Source: Hyposmocoma kahamanoa
Taxonomy: Eukaryota > Arthropoda > Insecta > Lepidoptera > Cosmopterigidae
DNA: 64,000 bases
Assembly: GCF_003589595.1 (NCBI RefSeq)
Contig: NW_020653409.1
Span: forward strand, 2,274,466 to 2,338,465
Reading direction: 5' to 3'
The first letter of the stretch is position 1; every line of letters starts with the position of its first letter. Shown in pieces: positions 33,160-45,827 of this stretch. The notes below the pieces were generated by a model. The model did no database searches. It saw only the letters and a program-made list of their open reading frames with translations, and was not told the DNA's origin. The position numbers and the translations under genes are program-made.

Positions 33160-34740
33160 ATAATATTATATATATTATAAGGTTAAACGATCAATTGTCT
33201 CGAGGAAATCAACTGTGATTAAAAATCCTAAAAAGAAAATAGGTACACCGCCTTGGGAGTCTTGGATATGTACAATATTGACTAGGTGTTTCAATCTAGC
33301 TTCATTTCCACGTCCCGAGAAAAATAATCGAGACTCGATGAAAATGAAAGACTAGGGAAAAACGGGACTTTCGAGACTATTTTAAGAAGTAGTTTTCCAT
33401 TACGCATTTACGACATGATATTTACTCGTTTAATAAAAACATAAATTATTTATGAAAGTTTTTATTTCACATTACAGTAGTGGACACGTAACGAACAAAC
33501 AAAAGGGAGTTTAATATAGTTAATCATTGGTTTCAGATAGAGAGGACCTGGTTTTATTACTATCGTTCTCTCCACAAATTTACTGAGCTCCACTGTACAG
33601 TTCTGTCATGTAACCAGAACAAAATAAATACTCTTATTGTACTTTAGTAGATTAAACTTATTTTTAGTAGATTAGACTTAAGTCTCAAAAGTTTCCATAT
33701 TCCCGAAACTGAAAATATCAATCTCGATTCTCGAAAATGCAAAAAAATGACCAAGACTCGACATTCTCGGGGCCGCAATTCCCGGAATGAAAGCCCAAAT
33801 ATTGACTGAATTAACCATTAAAGGAGTCACCAGACTTATCAACACCGAATAGCATCCAGAGTCCATGTAATTAGATTCTTCTTACCGTATCGATGGCATA
33901 CTCTATAATGTTTACCATTGTGATGAAATTATTTGCCAACCGTCGCAAGAAACCGATTGTTGCCCAGTGAGCGCCAGATGTACTGGAAAGAAATGGTATT
34001 GTACGGGGAGGCTTCTTTCGTATATTCTATAATTACAGTGAAAACGCGCTTCGTATCGGCGAGCCGAGAAAAACTGTGTACCTATGCCTTTTTCGGTCAA
34101 GCTATTAATAGCAAGCGTTAATAAGTAGTTAGTAGATCCCTGAAGTAACGTATAAGTTGTATGCAATACCTTTTACAATGCATATATGCAGTATCTCTCC
34201 TGCTCGTAGTTTAAAAATTGATTGATCTGTAAGTTTTAGGGCGCTTTCAAGTTAGACGCTTATGCAGGATTATTTGTAAAATACTTACTAGACGTGTGTC
34301 GATCGTGATCGATCGAATTAAAATGGTTCGAACAGCATACGTGACCCGACAACCCGGCTTACTAGCTTCTAAATAACCCGATCATTTAAGAGTTTCATGG
34401 GTCATGCGCGCAATATTCGACTTTATCACTACAATTTTAGAGATTATTCAACAATTCAGAATATTATTGTTGTCTCGTTTACTCTCACGTGAAATCCCCT
34501 CTCACGACCATAGATCACGACACGGTTCGCCTACTCACTCTTCGTTTTGGTCGAACATTTGTTCAATAGAGCACTCGTTCGATAGAACCTTCGTTCGATC
34601 GAACCAAAAAGTCAAGACATCGATCAACGAGTCAACAGGTTAACGGATCAATGAGTCTATCAATCATTTATCCTAATTGCTCCGTGGCGTAGTGTCCATT
34701 ACATGGTAATTTTGTAAGTTTAATCCGTTTTTCGGTAAGT
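33160..34740. other. Intergenic, no gene
   Basis: Holds two relatives of a CTCGAGA/TTCTCGG-word repeat (33300-33380 and 33685-33790), AGATAGAGAGGACCTGGTTT at 33536 (related to 43730), and a TTCGATCGAAC-word cluster at 34550-34610. Confidence 0.4.
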
Positions 34741-34744
34741 TGTG

Positions 34745-35160
34745 TTTCAAATTCAAATTCAAATTCAAAATAATCTTTATTTCATAGGTAAGCATTATTA
34801 CACTTGAAATCGTCACAATGGTTAAACTCTACCGCTCATTCGTAAGGCAGATTCCCCTAAGAAGAATGAGTAAGAAACTCTAGGGGTTGCTCTTTGTAAA
34901 TAACATTTACAATATTTTTTTATTTGAAACATCAGATTGAGACTACCTCCATGAGCTAAACGGGTTACTACCACGGATTTTTGTCATCCAAGTACGCAGA
35001 AGTTGTATAATAACCTTTAGTATAAAGTTTTTGTTTCACTATAGTTTTAAACCTCGTGAAAGGCAAATTTTGTATATCAACCGGAATCTTGTTATAGAAG
35101 CGTATACATTGCCCCTTAAATGATTGTTTGACTTTGTGAAGACGACTATCAAGAAAAGAA
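34745..35160 (-). repeat. Jockey-like LINE 3' end
   Basis: On the minus strand the end of an RT ORF (RLHKVKQSFKGQCIRFYNKI, TRFKTIVKQKLYTKGYYTT) stops at about 34968. It is followed by a 3' untranslated region and a tail of repeated TTTGAATT units (34748-34775). This family is distinct from the CR1-like one. A similar 3' scrap occurs at 30150-30200. Confidence 0.8.
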
Positions 35161-35858
35161 TTTATTTATGAGTGCACTAGCTAATATTAATGAATAATAA
35201 ATTAGTAATTTTGAATGCTCATAAGTTTTTTGTTATGTATATTTGTTTTGTAGGTGTTACTTTTATTAGAAAGAAATTTTAGTTTCCTAAGTGTAGTTTA
35301 TCAGTGATGCATTTAACTATACATTACTCATCAGCAGGAAAAAATAAAAGCTAATTGTATAATTTGACACTTTTAAACACCATATCGAACCACAAAAGAT
35401 CGAACATATGATCAAATCATTTGCATCATCACATAACGCACGGGTCGCAATCGACCCGGGTTATCAAAAATTATCAACAGACCAAGGTCTAAAACCTTCA
35501 GGACTATATTACTAACATCATAAACAACAAATTTTATTCCATGACCTTTTAATAAATCAGTGATTAGAATAGGTAGTTTATTTACCTTAACTTTGATAAA
35601 CAGAAACAGAAAGTGGAGACTGCCTTACGACTAAATTTGTTTGTCCCGGATTTTTTCGAGATTTGGGAATTCACTTAGGCACATAAAAAAATTTCTTTAT
35701 TTGGAATAGGTAAATAGAGTATATTTTTAAAATGGAAGTAAATTATTATTTATCAAAATTTGGATGTTTTTGTCAATTTTTTTCGACGAGTGTAGGGCAT
35801 CGGGCACGACGCTATAGCTTACTCTTACCTTAGACTATTCCTTTATTTTTTCCATCCT

Positions 35859-36272
35859 CTAAGGATCGTATTCCAGAACTCTATTCAACGCTCAAGTCAG
35901 GACTTGAGTATGATTTTAAGCACTAGTAATCATGCTCAAGTCCTTGCCATTAGGGTCGTATTCCCAGTGTTGAAATCATCCTCAAGTCCTGACTTGAACG
36001 TTGAGTAGAATTCTAGAATACGACTCATAGGATCGTATTCCAGAACTCTACTCAATGCTAAGTCAGGACTTAAGTATGATTTAAAGCACTAGTAATCATA
36101 TTCAAGTCCTTGCCATTAGGGTCGTATTTCCAGTGCTTGAAATCATACTCAAGTCAGGATTTGAGTATGGTTTAAAGCACTCGAAACCATACTCAAGTCC
36201 CTGCCATTAGGGGCGTATTTCCAGTGCAATCCTGACTTGAGCATTGAGTAGAGTTCTAGAATACGACCTTAA
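35859..36272. mobile_element. Fold-back element family F, compound copy
   Basis: Two head-to-tail units (35859-36008 and 36029-36272). Each begins CGTATTCCAGAACTCTA and ends TAGAGTTCTAGAATACGAC-like, forming inverted repeats of about 40-50 bp around GCTCAAGTCAGGACTTGAG. Internal modules (TTTAAGCACTAGTAATCATG, TCAAGTCCTTGCCATTAGGG, CGTATTTCCAGTGCTTGAAA) alternate in direct and inverted order. No coding capacity. Confidence 0.75.
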
Positions 36273-36424
36273 GACTCTTCCTGCCAAATACAGAACTAAA
36301 AAGTGTCAGATAGCATATTTTTGGTTTGTTGCGTAAAAAGTTATTGAACTAAAATTGTTGTTTATGATGTATGTAATGTAATCTCACGAGGTTGTCAGTA
36401 CCTATCTTAAAAATAACCCTGTAG

Positions 36425-36890
36425 GTGACGCTATAGTGGCGCCATGGTGGCGTTTAAACGAAAACCACTTAAAAAGTTTGCTTTTTAAAATAAGCACTTA
36501 AGCACGCTTTTTACTATATGCGTAAGCGTTGGTCAGTTGTATACTCAAAAATTTCATTTTTTACATCGTGCCTAAGTTTCAAGTCCCATCATTTATATTT
36601 CTTAAACAAATTAATTCGTCAATGTGTATAATAATTTCATAAATTAAAACAAAACGTGTGTTTTACAAATAAATTTACTTATCTTATAACCTTTAGTGGT
36701 CTACACTTGCTTTTCGCTATCAACACAAAGTTGCATGCTTTTTTAACATAAAAGTCTATGCGCTTAAACTTTTTTCTAAACGATTTTTTAAGCTTCAAAC
36801 TAAAAAGCGTTTAAGTGAAAAGCATCTAAAAAAGCACGCTTTTTTAAAAAGCTGCAACGTTGAAACGTTTGTAAAAATAAGCAGTTTTTC
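36425..36890. repeat. AAGCGCTTTTT-word-rich repeat
   Basis: Both strands of the words AAAAAGC, GCTTTTT, AAGCGTTTAAG and CTTAAGCAC recur many times across this stretch, including TTAAAAAGTTTGCTTTTTAA. It is probably a decayed element with inverted subrepeats; no ORF or clear ends. Confidence 0.45.
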
Positions 36891-37304
36891 CCATCTCTTC
36901 CCTCCGCACTACCTATATTCATACATCAGAAGCGCAATTACAGCGCCACTGTCGTGACACATGCACGCCGCTTTTGCCTTCACAATCATATTAGTGAACT
37001 AAAAATCACTGAAGCTATATATCATTCATTCATTCATTTTATTTAAGAGCCATGCTCTTGTCGGTGTAGCCTCCTCCACCCCTCACGGTCATATATCATT
37101 ACTGAACGTAAAATTTTATTCTCTACACGTCAAAAAAACCGTTGGTAGAAAATTGTAAGAAACAATCAAAAGATATCTTTAAATATCTCTAAACTTTAAC
37201 TCAAAATGAGACACATTTTATGTCAGCTAGTTCTGGCCAAAATAATCTTTATTTAAAAAATAAAATTATTTTTTCCATTTCATTTTTAAATATATACATA
37301 TAGA

Positions 37305-37385
37305 TTAAATGTTTATTGAATTGATATTCAATTATTTTTTGTGAAATTACTCCACTAGTTTGTTATAATTATTAATACATATACA
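37305..37385 (-). repeat. SINE family B 3' fragment
   Basis: TTGAATTGATATTCAATTAT and TTTTGTGAAATTACTCCACT match the reverse complement of the tail of the SINE at 55490-55720. Confidence 0.6.
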
Positions 37386-37521
37386 TACATTTTAATGATT
37401 TTTTGAGGGAAGTGAGTAGTTCGTTTTTCGTCGATTCTGAAAAAGTCGATACACGCGCGGCTGCCGCGTCAAAGTGGCGCCACTGCAACGTTTCCACAAG
37501 CGTCTAATCTGTAGACACTCT

Positions 37522-37866
37522 TAGGGTCGTATTCTAGAACTCTACTCAATGCTCAAGTCAGGATTTGAGTATGATTCAAAGCACTAGAAATCATACTCAA
37601 GTCCTTGCCATTGGGGTCATATTTCCAGTGCTTGAAATCATACTCAAGTCTGCTCAAATCCTAACTTGAGCATTGAGTAGAGTTCTGGAATACGACTCTT
37701 AGGGCCGTATTCAAGAACTCTACTCAATGCTCAAGTCAGGATCTGAGTATGATTTCAAGCACTGGAAATACGACTCTAATGGCAGGGACTTGAGTATGAG
37801 TTCGAGTGCTTTAAACCATACTCAAATCCCGACTTGAGCATTGAGTAGAGTTCTAGAATACGACCG
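37522..37866. mobile_element. Fold-back element family F, second compound copy
   Basis: Two units (about 37522-37697 and 37704-37866), each bounded by GTCGTATTCTAGAACTC-type ends and GAGTTCTAGAATACGAC-type ends, with the same internal modules as the copy at 35859. Confidence 0.75.
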
Positions 37867-37879
37867 TGAGGTTTTTATG

Positions 37880-40320
37880 AAAATTAATGCGACTCTAGGT
37901 AAAGTGCTATGTGTAAGTGTTTTTATAATAAAGCCGATATACATTTCTATGTTGTACCATGGTTGTACCAAGTGAAAATCCTGTAAAATTTACACAGGTC
38001 AATTGTGTTTTACCTATTTTTACCAAATATGCTTCCATTGGATGTAATAATTAAAATTAATGTGTTACCACAATTGTATATGTATGTACGATAGAAGTAA
38101 TAAAATTGCGTCCACGACAATATTCTTTAATTACGTACCTGGATACCGCTTTTTCGGTTAACATACAATAATGTAATCTTTTAAAATTAAAATGAAACAG
38201 TAATCTAGAGCTCCAACTAGGTAACAATTTCGTTTATTTCTATTTTTGTTTCTTTTTAGAAAAGTTGTTTGTTTTTGTTTTTTTTTACATTTTTTAAGAG
38301 AAGTATAGTTAAATAGAAGAAATTGTGCACTTGTTACAATATTTCATACATTCAATTCATGTAATAATTTCAGATTCAGAACCATTTATTTGTCAAATAA
38401 AATATTACAGTATAAATTGCACTGCAAGTCAAAGTATTAGAACTTATATTGAGATCGTCAAACAAAAAATATAAGAAAAAAACATAATAAAATATAATTT
38501 TAGTGTTAATAACATTAGCACATTCGTGCAATATTATCTTATAAAAGTGATTCTAACTGAAAACCAGGTCAGGCGAGCTGTGCTGTGACACATGCTGATT
38601 TGGATCCGTTTCAGCTTATAATTTGTATTCATTAATTTGTCTACAAACATATCATAAACCCTCTATGATGTGTTCAAAAACCGCAAATTACGGCCAGTAT
38701 AGTTAGAACAAATTTCATATAGATCTGCGAAAATGTTATTATTGTTAATAACATCAAATTCGATTTTATTATTACATTCAAATTTCGAACATCTCTGAAA
38801 AACAAAACAATTTGATTCGACCTCAATTCTAATATCAGTTGAGATGAAGTTTTATTCATAAAGGATGGAAAAAAAATAAAAGTTTTCTTCGAAATGAAAT
38901 GGTCAATACCAAATAATTTTAACAAATTTCACACGTTACTTGATATCGAACGATATGATAGTTGGGGCCGCCTCTAGTTTGTTTATGAGTTAAACAAATT
39001 CTACGGTTGTGTGACATGCGTGAGAAAAGTATTTATGTGCCGCCATTTCGCCAGTCATAACATGCGGCTCCTGAACACATAGAGAGCTTATAATATGTGT
39101 ACAGATAAAGCAGTATATGTAACTGTACATAATTAGGCATTAAAACACTCGTGTGATGTTTTTATGTAACTCGCCTTTCGGCTCGTTTTACTCTCGTGTT
39201 ATGGTGCCTTTCATTATATAACGTTTCTTTAAGTTCTGTATGTTTTAATAAGCTGAATAAACGTTTCTTTCTTTCAGGGTACGCTTAAAGTTATGTACCG
39301 TAGTTTAAATGGTCATAATAATAAGTAAATATTAAAAACCTCGTAAATTAGAATTTTATGCAATAGTTGCATAAGTAATGGGATTCATAAAGTCGAGGAT
39401 CGTGTTAATCCTAAGTAATAGGTTTTTTTAATTTGTTTTTACTTAATTCTTATTTGTAGACTAATTTGTTAATTTCCTTAACTACCTGGAATAACTGATG
39501 ACTAAATATGTCCCTACAAAATGTATGGTAAAAAGTTTTTTGCGATTTCTGACATTTCGAGTACTCTTACCTCAGTTGGTCCTATAGAGACTATCCTCAC
39601 CAGAGACCGGATCAAATGGCATAAAAAAAAGTTTTGTACAAATTGCCTTTTATCTTGCTGACTGTACCATTTTTTGAAAATCTGTGAATGCCAATCAAAA
39701 TATCTTCAAAATTCATGGATAGTCTTCTCGAACTGTTTTCCTGTAACTACAACGATTAAGGTAGCTGGCCTTGCTGCCCCGTCTCAAATTTACACCCTGT
39801 ATTTTAAGGTTTTAAGTCCTAATTTTATAACGATTGCATACAATAGTTTTTCTACGAGTAAATACAAGAACGAAACACAACCAATGTTTAATGTATATTT
39901 TGTTAACAATCCACGACATATTAACAATAAAGAACAACTCTGTTTCCGCAACTCCGGTTTTTAAATTTACTCTTCTAGTATCGAACAGACGAGTACCATG
40001 GCGCGTTGGTTTTAAACTTATTATTTATAAAAAGTGGTATTATACCACGTAAATATTATCTACGTTGACAATATATAAAATGTTATGTAATATGAGCATT
40101 ATATAAAAAAAACTATTTAAAATGTGAATGTTATATCAAACAAGAATTATATCGCACCCCTCACGGAAGAATGGCATAAGTGGAGTTAAGTCAAACATGT
40201 TTATTGCTCCATTAGATACAGAAAAATATAACTCAAATCTCCAACTCTTGTAACTCCAACTCCAACTCTCCAACTCTCTATCTACAATATTAAATAATAA
40301 TTTAAATTTAAATAATGAAA
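37880..40320. other. Intergenic, no gene
   Basis: AT-rich with the LINE fragment at 38365-38800. The rest shows no supported feature. Confidence 0.4.
38365..38800 (-). repeat. Probable LINE 3' fragment
   Basis: Minus strand shows NNNIFADLYEICSNYTGRNL then RFLNTS and a stop at about 38669, with a 3' segment ending TTTGACAAATAAATGGTTCT near 38375. It resembles LINE ORF ends but is too decayed to place. Confidence 0.45.
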
Positions 40321-40324
40321 CGAA

Positions 40325-40465
40325 CTAATTTCAAAACAAATATCGATCAATTGATATAATTTTTATTTGGACCAATTTCACTTTCTATAATTTAATATGA
40401 ACATAATATGAAGTTTAATCATAGGAAGTGAAATTGGTCCAAATAAAAATTATATTAATTGAACG
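40325..40465. mobile_element. Palindromic MITE with about 60-bp inverted repeats
   Basis: Left arm AACTAATTTCAAAACAAAT and TATAATTTTTATTTGGACCA; right arm TGGTCCAAATAAAAATTATA and ATTTGTTTTAAAATTAG. The arms are separated by only about 25 bp, so most of the element folds into one long hairpin. Confidence 0.7.
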
Positions 40466-40494
40466 GCATTTGTTTTAAAATTAGATTAATTAAT

Positions 40495-40640
40495 TTTCGT
40501 GTAAGTGAGGCGCGCTCGTTTTGGACATTCAATAAAATAAAAACGTCCAGTTCCCAAATTGGTCCTATCGGGAATCGAACCCGGAACTCCCTCATCCAGC
40601 GCCCACGGTGTTAGTTAACCGAGGTCATCAATGTCATTAG
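40495..40640 (-). repeat. tRNA-derived SINE-like sequence, family D
   Basis: On the minus strand: GAGTTCCGGGTTCGATTCCC (B-box region) preceded by a degraded head and followed by GATAGGACCAATTTGGGAAC and GGACGTTTTTATTTTATTGA. It sits beside the palindromic MITE at 40330-40470. Confidence 0.5.
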
Positions 40641-41436
40641 AGCGACCAATAAAACCTATTTATATTAATTAGCACTAGGAATACTGTTCGAATTTCTACG
40701 TATTCTTTGACAGCAACTTTACCCCTACAGTTTATTTTTGTAATGTGCACATAATGTAGTACATAGTAACAAATGGAGTACATAGTCAATCATTCTAATT
40801 AGCACACGCATAACTTGCACATTGTTAATGTTGGGAAATATGATACGTTAATTGGTCATTCGTGCTATGTTTGCAGTGCCAAGGTATTTCACAATTACAA
40901 TTTATATTTTTATTTTGTATCAATAATTACTGTATATAGGCTGTTTAAAAATTCATACGGAATGCTTCTTCAGAAAGTGATTTCTACCCACGATACTCGA
41001 ACAATTCTTTGATCAATTCTGTCACCCGACAAAATCATTTTTGAGATATCATAAGAAACACCGTAACCCAGTTTTACATTGGAATTGTTTAATGATATTT
41101 TAGCTATATATCATTAAGGTAAGTTCCGATAATGTCGGACAGTTTAACTAAACTCAACTGTTTTTAACCGACTTCAAAAGCAAAAGGATGAGGTTCTCAA
41201 TTCGAGGTTTAATTTCCCGGAACGAGCGTAGAGCGTACCCGAAGGCAGGCCTGATCCTGCGCACTGCCACCATGAAGGACAGCCTTTCCAGCGACTCCTC
41301 CGCGCACGCCGGTACATACCGTTACATTCGTTTTGTATTTTAAATCCACTGATACATTTGTTTTATGCGTGTTTTTCTGTGATAATCATCAAAAAAATCT
41401 TGATGGTAACATGAGTACTTGTAGTAATAGTAACTG

Positions 41437-41625
41437 TCTCTGTGGCCGAACCTTATCGAACCGAAAAAGTTACCTGGCTGGTTTGACACGCAGAGGTCCC
41501 GGGTTCAATTCCAGGGCCGGGAGAAATATTTGTATGACCTACATTTATTTGTCTCATGAGTTTGGGTGTAGTGCGGGGCTGAGTGTGTGCGTTTTATTAG
41601 TAATTTTCGTAATAATACAGCAAAT
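41437..41625 (+). repeat. tRNA-derived SINE family A, copy 4
   Basis: CTCTGTGGCCGAACCTTATC, CGCAGAGGTCCCGGGTTCAA and TTGTATGACCTACATTTATT, then GTGCGGGGCTGAGTGTGTGC. It lacks the middle GGCACCCGCG block seen in other copies. Confidence 0.75.
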
Positions 41626-41635
41626 ATAGAATAAG

Positions 41636-41772
41636 AATTCGTCCAGGGAATTACAGCCATCTTACCTCTGCTACCAAGATTTAATGTGAGCATTACTGCA
41701 CTCCGGTTTGGGAGAGCCATTACCCTCCCAAACCGGAATGCAGGCGAAATTACAGGCACATGGGACTTTTGG
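41636..41772 (+). repeat. Dispersed repeat L, rearranged fragment
   Basis: Left third of L, then an inverted duplication of the CAAACCGGAATGCAG / CTGCACTCCGGTTTG part, then ACAGGCACATGGGACTTTTG. Confidence 0.7.
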
Positions 41773-42294
41773 GACGTTGTTTTAATTTGTTTGATATTTG
41801 TGATTACTGGCATTTGTGAACCGACATCGATGATTCTTTTTTTTTAAAGAAGGTTTCGGTATTTGTCCTATTTAAATTTGAAGAAAATATTCCAGCTCTA
41901 AGGGTGAGAAACTAGGGAATGATGATTAGATGTAATTCCGCAAACTTTTGAGGATTAATTAGAGAATTTTGAGCTCTACCTTTTGCGATTTAAATCTGAT
42001 ATTTGACAACTTGTCATTTAGCCGCGTGTTAGTGGACGTTATCATTTTCCTTCGGGATGTTTCTTATTCGTCCCATATAATACACAGCTAATCGGATAAT
42101 TTGTATGGGAAATCTAAGTTTCTTAAGGAAAGATTTTTAACATCATAGAGTTACTCAATACAATATCACACCTACTTAATTCGTATGTATTTCAAAAATA
42201 ATGCAAATAACGAAAGAAACAAAAAACAATATTGGATTTTATTAGTGATTCGGTGATCTTCGTTGACCATCAAACGATGTATTATAATATAAGA

Positions 42295-42606
42295 TTGCTG
42301 GTGCTATTAAGCGGTAACGGTTTGACCTACTGCCACTCAAGCAAAGGGTCGTGGGTTCGAATCCGGGCACGCACCTGTGAGTTTCTCGGAATTTATGTGC
42401 TAAGTTTAATTTGAAATTTATCATAAGGAAAATGAAGGAAAATAATGATGAAACCTGGGCGTTGAAGAAGGTTCACAACCCTCGGAAAAACGTGTGAGGC
42501 CCCAATCCGCATTGGGCCAGCTTGGCAGACCATGGCCTAAACTAAACCCTCATCTGAAAGGAAACCCGTGCCCAGCAGTGGGACGTATAAATGGGTTGAT
42601 GATGAT
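42295..42606 (+). repeat. tRNA-derived SINE, family E (TGATGATG-tailed)
   Basis: Head GCTATTAAGCGGTAACGGTT (box A), GGGTCGTGGGTTCGAATCCG (box B). The body holds AACCTGGGCGTTGAAGAAGG-like text, CCCCAATCCGCATTGGGCC and GCCCAGCAGTGGGACGTATA, and it ends GGGTTGATGATGATGATG. This is a well-known SINE layout in Lepidoptera and one of the best indicators of the host group in the window. Confidence 0.85.
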
Positions 42607-42675
42607 GATGGTGCTATTAATGCTAGTGAAATTACAGTCACATGGGACTTGTCAACTTATGTCTCAGAGTGATGG

Positions 42676-43225
42676 GCCGAGAATAGATTATTATCAAAAA
42701 AGATTTGTGATAATTATTCATATCTCGATTATAAAAAAAAATAGTTTTAAATATCTAGGTCATTATGTTACCGACGACCTTAAGGACAATGCCGACTTTA
42801 AAAGAGAGCGTATCGCTCTAGCGGTAAGAGGTAATATGTTGATCTGTAGGTTTTCCCGGTGCATACAAGAGCAAAAATAACTCTTTTTAAAGCGTACTAT
42901 CAAAGTTGACTACACCAAACTGGAGACCCTACGTGTACAGTGCAATTATATTTTTAGAGGATGTTTGCAGAGTATGAGACGGATGAATTTACTGCCATAC
43001 TCCAGAAAAAGACAGCATCTCTGATGCGCAGAGTGTGGAACAGCCCCAACAGCATCCTACCAACTGTATATGGTAGGATTACCTCTTCCATGTGCCAATG
43101 CTTCGTGAGAAAGGGGATTTGGAAAATCTACTAACACTAATTTATAAGCACTTTTCCTATTATTATCAACAAATTATGGAACTCGTCTGAAATTAAAGAA
43201 TTTAATTTACTTTTTATTTTTATTT
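42676..43225 (+). repeat. CR1-like LINE fragment
   Basis: FKYLGHYVTDDLKDNADFKR followed by ERIALAVRGNMLICRFSRC matches the thumb region of the LINE ORF at 10401-11987. Internal deletions and stops follow. It sits just after SINE family E and a 60-bp piece of the dispersed repeat (42611-42674). Confidence 0.8.
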
Positions 43226-43796
43226 ATAATTACAGTTCAGTGACCTATCCTTTGAACTGGGAAGACTTCCAGGAGATCTACATGCAGACGTCTTTTCGAG
43301 AAATATTATTAGTAAACATTAAAGTTCATCATGTATGGACGTAACACGAGACGAGGTACGTACAATAATAATACACGTGAATGGTAATCGATGAATGTGC
43401 GTCCGTTTCACATATGGAATCTTATCTTCCTTAATATAACTATATCCATAGATTTGTTTTTTCTTATTTATGCATTGTGTAAATGCAACAAATTGAAATC
43501 GTTACAGCCGGCAAAACTATCAATAGATTCGACTTTTGAACAGAGTAAGATTAAATAAAGACTCAAATTACAGTTGGCAAAAATTATAAATAGAGTTTTA
43601 AGTTTCCCTACTTACACTCCTACCTTTAGACGGACAAAACATGATATTAACACTGTATCTACTTAAATTGTTTTTTTTTTTCATTTCTGTAGCTTGGACG
43701 TACAATAAAAACGGCATGTAATTCAATTTCGGATAGAGAGGTCCTAATTTGATTACTATCATTCTTCAATGTCGATAGATTATATTAAACTTTGTT

Positions 43797-44035
43797 AGCA
43801 GCAGTAGAGCTCCTTGTGAAAGAGTTTGTCCAGGGAAGTACTGCCACTTATTTCTGCCGCCAAGCAGTAATGTGGTACTGCGTTCCGGTTTTGCAGGATA
43901 AGGGTGGTGGTGAAATTACAGGCACATTACAAATTACAGGGACTTGCCCCTCAAATCTTTGTGATTTTAAGCTCCAACTGTTATGTACAGGCATGAAGCT
44001 TACCACCCGGCACACGACTTGCTCGTGAAGTTATT
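43797..44035 (+). repeat. Dispersed repeat L, copy
   Basis: Complete at both ends with a small internal deletion and a duplicated ACAGGCACATTACAAATTAC segment. Confidence 0.8.
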
Positions 44036-44945
44036 TCCGCTTTCGCTGCGGTACCATGGTCTTCTCATCGATGACTGAAACACATAAAATCCTCATCAAA
44101 ACTAACAACAGGAGCCCGAAGGTAGCTACTGCACACTATCGAGGAGTTCCTCTCATCTGTCTTCCATTTCCATCATCAGACCAGCTCTACATCACCGTAA
44201 TGTTTTATTGCATTGGAATTATATTTATATGCCAAGTTTTATTGAAATAGATTAACGGAAAGAGGGTGAAATTCAATAAACTGGTTTCATTCCCTATTTT
44301 GCTACCCTCCACGATGGATATCTTCTTCTAATTTGAATGGGTGGTCCCATTCAAATTACTAAGGTACCTTTTCAACAAATAAGAATTACAAAAAATATAA
44401 GTCAAATTGCTTGCCTCCTCATTTTTCAAGTCGGTTAAAATGACTGCTGGTTTAGTAGATTTTTAACACTGTATAATTAAGACTAGACCTGAGGGACTAG
44501 ACTTAACTAACTACTTATAAATGTGTAATATCTATTTTTGTTGTTAGAGGAAGCTTTACATATTTCCTGTTGTAGTTCATGTCGTCACGGTCACGACTAA
44601 CGTGACCATACGTCCCGCTTCTAAATTTCGTGTCTCACTGTCCTCAAAATAAAATATACCATTTTGACAAAACAGGACACACGTGACAATAAATTTAAAA
44701 AATGGCGGTATAGCGAAAAATATTTAACACCACCCCATCATCATCAGACTGCACAAGATTAGTTCTTTTTTAAAATTTTTCATCATTTTAAGTTAATAGT
44801 ATTTTTTTTAATAATTAAACATTTCTTAACTATCTTACATGTGTTTTATTTTTAAAACAATGATAAATTAAAAGCGTCCAGCTCTGAGGAAAAAAATAAT
44901 GGTCACATTATTTATGACACAAATACGAAGTACACATTTAAACAA

Positions 44946-45232
44946 CAGTAGAGCTCCTTGTGAAAGAGTTCGTCCAGTGTAATACTGCCAGCCTACCTAT
45001 TTCTGCCGCGAAGCGGTAATATCAGCATTACTGTGTTCCGGGTTTGAAGGGTAAGGGTGCTGGTGAAATTACAGGCACATGAGACGTCTTGTTAATTTAT
45101 GTCCACTGTAACGAGTGCAGTGGCAATGCCCCTCAGATCTTTTCGATTTAAAGCTCTGAGAAGCACTGCAACTGTTATAGACAGACGTGTAGTTTACCAT
45201 CAGGAGCACGACTTGTTCGTCCCGTCACTAAT
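44946..45232 (+). repeat. Dispersed repeat L, complete copy
   Basis: All blocks in order, from GTAGAGCTCCTTGTGAAAGA to CGACTTGTTCGTCCCGTCAC. Confidence 0.85.
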
Positions 45233-45827
45233 TAAATGAAAAAAAAAAACATAAAACCTATTAAGCGGATTCAGAGGACATTTACGTGGCATATTTTCTA
45301 TCAAAATCACTAAACCTACATTCGCTAAAAATGACAATCACGTTTGTTTGTTACGATAAGGGGAACAGAGTAGATACCGCCCGTTATATTTTGCTTCGCA
45401 TAACAGATTGATAAGAAATCTGTTTTAGATTTTAAGAATGTCTGCATTGCAAATTGACGTACCTAATAAGTGACTTGCAAACGGGGTGTGAATAGCGAGA
45501 GGACAAAACAAAATGCGGTCTTGCAGAGCAGTTGCGCCAACATTATAGTTCTTTATTTTGTAACTGTAACACGTTGAAAAAAAAAACTATGGTTGCCGTT
45601 ATAAGAAAGCTATTCAACTTGCGTGAAAACTAGGCTGCCCTCAGAGTGTTCATTATAAATTAACGTATATTAATTACTGCATCTTTACACGCAACTAAAT
45701 CGCGAGTCAACGGGCTTAATTTGTAGCAAAATCTGTTTTAAATTGGCGGAATAATATGGGCATTAACAGTATTATCTTACGTCAATGTGGTAGAATTACA
45801 ACTAAGACTTTACTGTTCTCATTACCG

